Shown here: in pieces, positions 46,211 to 64,000 of the stretch
Numbering within the stretch: the stretch's first letter is position 1
Layout: every line of letters starts with the position of its first letter
From: Protula sp. h YS-2021
Taxonomy: Eukaryota > Annelida > Polychaeta > Sabellida > Serpulidae
Direction: 5' to 3'
Assembly: GCA_949752745.1 (NCBI GenBank)
Contig: OX457028.1
Location: 7,148,922-7,212,921, forward strand
Length of the DNA stretch: 64,000 bases
Notes under the pieces: model-generated
The model's database searches: none
What the model was told of the DNA's origin: nothing
Seen by the model: only the letters and a program-made list of their open reading frames with translations
Translations under genes and position numbers: made by a program

Positions 46211-47240
46211 GGCTTCTAAGGATATACTTACACTATTTTCACTATTCCCCAATTCACAGCGACGCGGATGTCTACATTTTTTTTTTCAAAATTTAACATT
46301 ACTATATCTACCACTTCCGCAAAGTGATTGACGTCATCATCCTAGCAAAAATATGAAACAAGCGTGAGGGCATACAAAATGACTAGCTTAAGTATCCCCC
46401 ACCAGAAAATCCAACCTCGGCTTCATTGCCCAGAAAACTGAACCATCCATCCTTTTGGAATGTTACATTTCAAGAGCACATGTTTTTGCTGGAGCACTTC
46501 GATTACGTTTTTAACGTGTGGTGCGATAGCACTGTTTGAGCAAGCAAATGAATATCATTCTGGCATCTTCAATAGAAGGCAGTGTAGGCCCACATTTAAA
46601 CCGAAATCGATCAGACCGATCTGTCAGTTAAACGAAGTGGCTAACCAGACTCCAAAAACTTCGTCTCGAGTGACATCTTCCGTAAGTAGAACTGTGTTTT
46701 GAATGCTTCGAGCAAGAAGACAAGAGGCACAGAGAGCCACTGTTTTTACGGTTATCAAAACACTTTTTCCACACACTTAAAAACTTCCCTCCTAGCCTCT
46801 TCAAACCTACACTAAGTAACATTATTTGATATCGGGTCAGGAATCACTAGTAATGACGTCAGAAATCAAATGAAAGGCAGAAACAGTACAATAGAAACGG
46901 TCACATAGTGACACTGTGCTAATAATGGGCACTGATTACGTCATCGATTACTGGTCACCTTAAAAGCATTTATACTTGTCATGGTTCCTAGCAGTGTCTG
47001 GAGCATGTGAGCGTAAGGTGGGGACGTCTTCAGAAATAGAGTAAAAAGCACAATGGTCCACCCTCTGAACAAACATGCAAACAGCTCTGCCCCTCAGCAC
47101 ATCCTGCCCCTGCCTCTCTCACACCGATTTCCTTTATTTCCGTCATTGTGCCAGCAATGGACGATTTTTGTCCCATTTGCTTCAGCAGACCAAAGAACAC
47201 GTCCGTTTGAGCACAAACACTATGGATAAAAAGTATTGGA
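46210..47240. other. intergenic, no gene seen
   Basis: A CRE-type TGACGTCA occurs at 46854. I found no convincing exon. Confidence 0.35.
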
Positions 47241-47248
47241 TCAGTCCA

Positions 47249-48050
47249 CGAGGTGACAGGTCCCGCACTACTTTATGACACAGTGGAATCAGCCGTGGAG
47301 GTGACAGGTCCCGCACTACTTTATGACACAGTGGAATAAGCCGTGGAGGTGACAGGTCCCGCACTACTTTATGACACAGTGGAATCAGCCGTGGAGGTGA
47401 CAGGTCCCGCACTACTTTATGACACAGTGGAACTAGCCGTGGAGGTGACAGGTCCCGCACTACTTTATGACACATTGGAACTAGCCGTGGAGGTGACAGG
47501 TCCCGCACTACTTTATGACACAGTGGAATCAGCCGTGGAGGTGACAGGTCCCGCACTACTTTATGACACAGTGGAATCAGCCGTGGAGGTGACAGGTCCC
47601 GCACTACTTTATGACACAGTGGAATCAGCCGTAGAGGTGACAGGTCCCGCACTACTTTATGACACAGTGGAATCAGCCGTGGAGGTGACAGGTCCCGCAC
47701 TACTTTATGACACAGTGGAATCAGCCGTGGAGGTGACAGGTCCCGCACTACTTTATGACACAGTGGAATCAGCCGTGGAGGTGACAGGTCCCGCACTATT
47801 TTATGATACAATGGGACAAGCCCACGGGATGACAGGTCCCGCACTACTTTATGATACAGTGGGACCAGCCCACGGGATGACAGGTCCCACACTATTTTAT
47901 GACACAGTGGGACCAGCTCACGGGATGACAGGTCCCACACTATTTTATGACACAGTGGGATAGCCCACGGGATGACAGGTCCCGCACTATTTTATGACAC
48001 AGTGTGATCAGCCCACGGGGTGAGAGGTCCCGCACTATTTTATGATACAG
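47249..48050 (+). repeat. 48-bp minisatellite, open on both strands
   Basis: About 17 units containing GAGGTGACAGGTCCCGCACT and ACTTTATGACACAGTGGAAT. Unit length is a multiple of three and the unit lacks stops in two frames, so ORFs of 206 aa (plus) and 252 aa (minus) result. The last five units are a diverged subtype with CCCACGGGATGACAGG. Confidence 0.95.
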
Positions 48051-48404
48051 CAAATCGACCACGTGAAGCTTTTCGCTGCTCGCCTTACCACTTCACTTAT
48101 CCGCCGAAGCTTACGGCTGTTTACTATAACAATTTTGAATGACCTAGATGCCCCCGCCCCCCCCCCCCCCCCCACCCTCAGAGACGAGAGAGAAGAGTCA
48201 CCTGGGTCCAACCAGAACATTGTGTTTTCGAAACTAAGTAAAGTCAATTAGTCATAAGGTCGCCTTTAATTTCAGCAGGAAAAATTACCAGTTTATATGA
48301 TCAATTCACAATCTATGTGCTCACAAAAATACAACCCTCCTTCCAAAGCTCGGAATTTTAATGCAATAAAAATGAGATCATTTCAGCACGAACTTTAAGA
48401 CAAG

Positions 48405-48590
48405 AATGACGTAATATTGTGAGTCATCACACTCAATGACGTAACATGCGAGTCATCACAGTCAATGACGTAACACTCTGAGTCATCACAGTCAATGACG
48501 TAACACTCTGAGTCATCACAGTCAATGACGTAACACTCTGAGTCATCACAGTCAATGACGTAACACTCTGAGTCATCACAGTCAGCAGCA
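48405..48590 (+). repeat. 30-bp repeat array of alternating CRE-like and AP-1 sites
   Basis: Units read GTCAATGACGTAACACTCTG followed by AGTCATCACA. Each holds TGACGTAA and most hold TGAGTCA, consensus half-CRE/ATF and AP-1 sites. About six of the first and five of the second are present. Confidence 0.85.
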
Positions 48591-48689
48591 TCCTCAAAAT
48601 GAGATAAACATGAATATTTACAATGTTGACATTTAAAATTTTAAAATATTTAAAAACTTGACAAATTCTACACAGGACTAACTTATATA

Positions 48690-48765
48690 CACTTATACAC
48701 GGACATCTATACACGGACATCTATACACGGACACCTATACACGGACACTTATAAATGGACACCTC
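48690..48765 (+). repeat. ~17-bp minisatellite
   Basis: Four to five units of ACACGGACATCTAT. Confidence 0.85.
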
Positions 48766-49114
48766 TCACATCCCTATAATTATGAAAAATTAGGGAAAAA
48801 ATAAATTAACTAATACATTCAGCAGTATATATTGCACTTTCCCATTCAGCGTTCAAAATAAAATGCAAATCTTGAGTATTGTGCCAGGGACGAATGGAGG
48901 AAAGCCACATGTTATACTGTATAAAAATAAAAGCCGAAACGATTTATTGGCAACGAAAACCCTGGTCGAAAAGACGCATAAATTAGGACTGGAATGTAAA
49001 CAGATGTCGCAGCCCCCCCCCCCTCCCCCTCCCCAATAACCAGCTGAGCGCTTCACTAAAGGCTATCTAAAATTATTCCATGAGAATCAACAGTTGTATC
49101 AGCTGAGAACTGCC

Positions 49115-49215
49115 GGCTTGCACCACCAACTTGCACCACCAACTTGCACCACCAACTTGCGCCATCGATCTGCACCACTGACTTGCGCCATCGACTTGCA
49201 CCATCGATCTGCGTC
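49115..49215 (+). repeat. ~13-bp minisatellite
   Basis: About seven units of ACTTGCACCACCA and diverged CTTGCGCCATCGA. Confidence 0.85.
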
Positions 49216-49689
49216 ATCGACTTAGCAATATGGCTCTTTAGTTCCTGTTTTTAACACATGAAACCCATTTCTGACAGCCCAGTGCAACGCCGGTATAAGG
49301 AAAAAGCTGAAAATTAACGGGGGCCTGGTGCCCGAGGCCCCTTGTTTTCAGCTTGAGGACCCCGTGTTGCATGCTCTGGGCAACCTATTTTTTTTTGCAA
49401 GGGTCCCTGGATCACCCCCCCCCCCCCTCCTTACCTCAAGAGAGCCCAGACAGAAAAATAATCCCAGACCTGTAAGGATAAAACATTCCGGGCAGTTTGT
49501 GATTGCTACGGAAGCCGTGCGAATCCTTGCAATGGGGCATCAGTTCTCCATCTCCAACAACCTAGTGCCCTCCCCCCCCACCCCAACCACCCTACCCTTC
49601 ACCACCTCCGCATATCGCCCGCCCCATCACACTCTACTTCGTGTCACAAGACTGTAACATCCAGCCCTTTGTACTGAGTATCAGTCAAC

Positions 49690-50098
49690 ACAATCACCAC
49701 GAATGCCACCCCCACCCCTGCCCTCCCTCCACACAATCACCACGAATGCCCCCCCCCCTTCCCTCCCTCCACACAATCACCACGAATGCCCCCCCCCCTT
49801 CCCTCCCTCCACACAATCACCACGAATGCCCCCCCCTTCCCTCCCTCCACACAATCACCACGAATGCCCCCCCTTCCCTCCCTCCACACAATCACCACGA
49901 ATGCCCCCCCCCCCTTCCCTCCCTCCACACAATCACCACGGATGCCCCCCTCCTTCCCTCCCTCCACACAATCACCACGAATGCTCCCCCCTTCCCTCCC
50001 TCCCTCCACATAATCACCACGAATGCCCCCCTTCCCTCACTCCACACAATCACCACGAATGCCACCCCCCCTGCCCTCCCCCCCCCCCCCGCACATAA
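49690..50098 (+). repeat. ~44-bp C-rich minisatellite just downstream of DNAJC12
   Basis: Nine units of CACAATCACCACGAATGCC with a variable C-run and CTTCCCTCCCTCCA. It begins 16 bases past the DNAJC12 stop, so it probably lies in the 3' UTR, where it would be transcribed as a G-rich strand. Confidence 0.92.
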
Positions 50099-50113
50099 TT
50101 CCCCAATGCGTCA

Positions 50114-60382
<10,269 letters not shown>

Positions 60383-60512
60383 CACTTTTGTTGCTGATGT
60401 TGATTTTTTTTTTTTTTTGATCCCCGGAAGTTTACATGTTCGAGAAGCTATTCATCCGACAATGTCGTAAAGTTCGCTGTTGTAAAATAGCTGACCTCTG
60501 ATGAGAGCCTCT

Positions 60513-60585
60513 GTAGAGGTTAGCAGTTGGACAACAATGTACAATATCACCTTTACCCCGTTGTTGTCTAACAGCTAACCTCTAC
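60513..60585. repeat. hairpin with 25-bp arms upstream of DNAJC12
   Basis: GTAGAGGTTAGCAGTTGGAC (60513) pairs with TTGTTGTCTAACAGCTAACC (60561), 2 mismatches in 25 and a 23-base loop. About 130 bases upstream of the DNAJC12 start codon. Confidence 0.8.
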
Positions 60586-60639
60586 GGCGGTTAGATAAGT
60601 TGTATGTAACACCATTTTACTCCGTAGAGCCATCAACGA

Positions 60640-61740
60640 TTCCTCAAAAGGAGTACTCGTAAACGAAAGGAACTACTTTTTCAAATATCCATCAGTTTTG
60701 TATTTATATATAAAAGATAGCTCTCATCAGAAGTCAACTGTTTTATAGCAACACCGTTTACCTTGTAAACATATATTATTGATGTTAAATAGCTATTAGA
60801 AATCTGAAAATTCCTGTTTGGACATGGCACTCGAAAGATAGTGCCCTGATATCTCATTATCAGCGTAAGAATATCAAAAATACACTACCGGGTCTTAGGA
60901 CTAGAAATCTGTTCCCTTACATTGTTGTTGCCCAACAGGCAACCACTGTAATTCCGCAGAAATATCTGATGAAATATTATTGAAATAAATATTGAAAGCC
61001 GGAACTACTTTTTAAAGAGTTAGGGACAGAACGAGCCCAAGATAAAACAAAGAGTTAGGGACAGAGCGTGCCCAAGACAAAACTTACCTGAGACAGAAGG
61101 TACCGAGGACAAGGTATACTCAGGACAGAACATACCTGGGTCAGAATGTCCCAGGCTAGGACTATCAAGGACAAAATATAAAATGAAGTCGAGTGCTTGT
61201 TACAGAATGAGGCCAGGCTGAAGATCTGTTTTACAGGATGGGAAGGTGACATTGATCAGTGAAGCAAGCATTTCTGTTTATAACTTCACCAGACAAGATA
61301 GATCTATACAGAGGTCTACTGTTAAATAACAGCGGTAATTACATTGTTTTCCGTGGTAAATAGCTACTAGGCTAGACAGCTTCAAAAACGTAAGCCGGCG
61401 TTGTTTTGATATAGACGAATATAAGCACGTTATAATAATAATGCTGATAATATAACATATGTAGCGTCTTTTTTGTCAAATGTACTTTGTATGAAGTTTA
61501 AGTCCGCTATTATCGCCCAAAATTCTCGGTTTTGCAGTTTCACCCGTAGCTCCGAGTCAGCTCTTCCTCATATTAGTTCGTAATTCCTTCACTCAGCCGC
61601 GAGCCTATTCTTGTGCTCTTTCATCCGCGATACAAGAGGGAGTAGACCAAATAGTTAGAGCAGATCCGAATGAGCCAATTCCCACTTAACTTTTGCCGAA
61701 AAGTTTTTGCGTTTCGGCTGAATTCAGGTGGGATAAGGAT
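60640..61740. other. intergenic region between divergent genes
   Basis: Contains a few short GGACAGAAC-type repeats at 61020-61160. The phrase AGCTCCGAGTCAGCTCTTCC at 61550 also occurs near 1920. No exon recognised. Confidence 0.4.
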
Positions 61741-62100
61741 ATAAGTCCAGTCATACTTTGGGTGTTTCGAATAAAATGCGCAAGAATTTCTAATTTCGAC
61801 TGCGAGGGAACCGGGTAAAAATGAAATAAATGTTAGAAAAATATAGAAGAAATATGTAAAAAAAACCTATACTTGGAACATAATAGAAACTTGAAACTAT
61901 TTGTTGAAACTTCTAATAAATTTTTAAAATAGCATACGGGTTGTTAGAAACCCGATTGCTCTTTGGTGCAAGAGAAATTTGACATTTAGGCGAAATCTAT
62001 CTATCATTTCTTTCATTTTTTACCCCGTTATTTTTATTCGAAACCGAGAATTTTTGCGCATTTTTATTGGGAACGCCCAAAGTGTGGCTTATAAAGAAAT
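61741..62100. repeat. imperfect inverted repeat, ~95-bp arms
   Basis: 61741-61835 and about 62008-62100 are complementary, sharing CATACTTTGGGTGTTTCG-like and AAATGCGCAA blocks. Probably the ends of a MITE between the DNAJC12 promoter and the downstream gene. Confidence 0.7.
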
Positions 62101-62801
62101 GTTGGAAATTATAATTATATAAGGTAACAAGTCTTATATTTGTGAGATAGTACAATATGGTCAAAATAAAACTTTGAAAACCGATGGAGGGGCAAGCGAT
62201 AGAGAAGGATGGGGGAAGGGGGGGGGGGGGGCGTCGAGGGAAACAAAAACAAAACGGCAGTGAGTGGCTATAAAAGTGTTTGACATGTTCAGGTACACTG
62301 ATGCTGGTGTGCACTGACGCTCTAGCTTCTATAAATTTGTTAACAAAGCGTAACACAGCAAATATTGCTTTATTGTCTTGTCATTTTGAGGGCATACGGT
62401 AAAAGTCTATAAAGGATTTTCAGTTGCTTAATTTTGCATAATTTCCTCATAGTGGTAACTTAAGGTGAAAGAAGTTGAATTGCATGGGCGTACCAACAGG
62501 AGAATGTGATTTGTGACCCAAATTAAAAAATCTCGAAGCTGAGCAGGCAGCAGTTGCATTAAACGTAGCAAGTCCACAAGTTTGAGCCCGTAACGAGGAT
62601 CAACCCCCCCCCCCCCTGCTCTGCCCCCTTCTCCCCACCCCACCTGTAGGCTGTTTGGTATTGGTATTGTCTGGTCCTGTGATATTAGAAGTGCTTGTGC
62701 TGCATGCTCATGCATCCAAATACTGCTATGATAATTGGGATACGCTCTGTATTTGTATTTCACAGGTTGTTTGAGATGTGCCAGTGCGGCGCTGTGAGGA
62801 C

Positions 62802-64000
62802 ATGCTCCCGACGAGGTACAGGAATGCCAAGAGTGCGTACGGCATCATCGAGGACATTCTGCAGGTCCTGTGCAGCGTCGCCACACTCGCTACCTTCCTG
62901 CGGGTCATAGAGGAGCGGGCGCTGTCGAAAATATTCCTCCTTCTACCGCTCTTGTTGATTGGCTTCTTTGTGATAAGAAAGCATAGTGCCTTTCGCCAGG
63001 ATGTGCAGACTATGGCGATGTTGGGTGGCGCTGCGACCGGGATTAATTCCGGATTTCTGTCGTCAATAGTAACGGATGGGCCGCAAAAGCATGATTTTAT
63101 CGACAACCCCATGCAGAAAGAAATCAGCAGTGATTCAGTTTACGTGGTTCGTAGTTTGATATTACGTCACTTCGAATTGCTTCATTTCCCAGTGATCATA
63201 GGGAGTGTCTTTTACTCGTACTGTATCGTGTTTGACCGGTTACCGTCGAGACAAAACACACAGCTGGCGTTATCCACGGCCCTATGTGGCGCCATCATGA
63301 TCACTCTGAGTGCCTCCATGATGAACCCCGAACAGCAGGCCCAGACGGGCTCGCTGGAACTTGTCAAAGTGTTTGTCTGTATGTTCCTCCTGGCGTTCCT
63401 CATGGGTATGCTGCCAATGGTGAGGCCTTACCAAAGACCGTGGATGTTCTGTGTGCTCCTGTTCGTGATTAATGTGTACTGGCAATGCGGCCATTTTGAT
63501 ACGTTAGTGTGGGACTGGGAGACTAGCCATTATCCAATCCCCGGTGCCATCGCAGGCATGGTTATAATCTTCCTCATGAATATTCATGAGAGTGGTTATT
63601 ACTCAAGTGATGATGACTTTGAGCTGGATGAAGAACACGCCAAATTTTTAGCCTCGAAAGATAAACCCGTACCGCAGAGTAACGTAAGGACTGACGCCGT
63701 CGACGTGCGCGAAATATTGACGAGTGCATACATGTGGCACACAGTGACGTACATCATTGAGAGAATATCGCTGGCATTTATACGCGCTTCGCAGAAGAGG
63801 CGAGAGGTGGCCTCATTCTATGAACCTCACGGCTCCGATGTGTGGATATCGTGTTGTACGATAAGCGCCTTTCTTGGCGTTATCTCGCCGTATTTTCGCT
63901 CTGATAACATGACCCGTCTGAGCGTGATATTCGTGGGTTTATTGTATTACTTAACGATGACCTTGAGCAGGGGTGCTCTGTCTAACGGCCATTTTATTGA
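62802..64000 (+). CDS. multi-pass membrane protein, unrecognised, 3' end outside the window
   Basis: An uninterrupted frame of 399 codons runs to the window end. Start chosen at ATG 62802 (G at -3). The same frame has a stop at 62772, just after a likely acceptor (CACAG, 62765), so the upstream part of this exon is probably untranslated. About ten hydrophobic segments are visible, for example FLLLPLLLIGFFVI, FPVIIGSVFYSYCIVF, FVCMFLLAFLMGMLPMV, AIAGMVIIFLMNI and LSVIFVGLLYYLTM. An acidic loop (SSDDDFELDEEH) and a basic loop (RASQKRREV) interrupt the series. I do not recognise the family. GC-richer codon use than the surroundings supports a real gene. Confidence 0.8.
   Translation, partial: MLPTRYRNAKSAYGIIEDILQVLCSVATLATFLRVIEERALSKIFLLLPLLLIGFFVIRKHSAFRQDVQTMAMLGGAATGINSGFLSSIVTDGPQKHDFIDNPMQKEISSDSVYVVRSLILRHFELLHFPVIIGSVFYSYCIVFDRLPSRQNTQLALSTALCGAIMITLSASMMNPEQQAQTGSLELVKVFVCMFLLAFLMGMLPMVRPYQRPWMFCVLLFVINVYWQCGHFDTLVWDWETSHYPIPGAIAGMVIIFLMNIHESGYYSSDDDFELDEEHAKFLASKDKPVPQSNVRTDAVDVREILTSAYMWHTVTYIIERISLAFIRASQKRREVASFYEPHGSDVWISCCTISAFLGVISPYFRSDNMTRLSVIFVGLLYYLTMTLSRGALSNGHFI

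Noticed and set aside
47182..47963. 252-aa and 206-aa ORFs on opposite strands
   Set aside because: Both are translations of a 48-bp minisatellite without stops; no start context, splice sites or domain similarity.

Overview
This window is animal nuclear DNA, most likely from a marine invertebrate. Two intron-rich genes resemble animal proteins strongly, the intergenic DNA is AT-rich and full of diverse transposons, and there are many minisatellites. A lophotrochozoan such as a mollusc is my guess, from the mix of DIRS, CR1/L2-like and I-like retroelements, hAT and pogo remnants and tRNA-derived SINEs. The sequence alone does not fix the species. A 200-N assembly gap lies at 21904-22103.

Layout. 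(1) 860-21265, plus strand: a complete 16-exon gene for the translation release factor eRF3 (GSPT1 family, 572 aa predicted). Its introns hold a MITE, SINEs, a nest of three DNA transposons and several minisatellites. The 3' part of exon 15 is repeated in tandem five times. (2) 21800-34400: a repeat belt. It contains two related arrays of ~300-bp units, a satellite of ~155-bp monomers, a DIRS-type tyrosine-recombinase retroelement remnant, a second member of a foldback-like transposon family, and a broken I-type LINE. (3) 35444-37531: a decayed copy of the last six eRF3 exons with introns still present, so it arose by DNA duplication rather than retroposition. (4) 38012-44303: a pogo/Tigger relic, a relative of the satellite, two hairpin elements and a small LRAT-like gene that may have lost its catalytic cysteine. 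(5) 44575-50100: minisatellite country. (6) 50114-60382, minus strand: a complete 5-exon DNAJC12 gene (172 aa). Its first intron is swollen by a PHD/endonuclease/reverse-transcriptase LINE carrying a 1782-bp tandem duplication, a long tetranucleotide array and a foldback element. (7) 62802 to the window end, plus strand: the first part of an unrecognised multi-pass membrane protein.

How the genes relate. They do not form a functional cluster. eRF3 is the GTPase partner of eRF1 in translation termination, and its PAM2 motif ties it to poly(A)-binding protein. DNAJC12 is an HSP70 co-chaperone. The clearest candidates for new biology are the in-frame repeated coding module in eRF3, the transposon family with TCGGCC-rich inverted ends and 8-bp target duplications, and the LRAT-like protein. 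Exons were called by eye from splice sites, phase and protein similarity; no alignment or transcript data were available.
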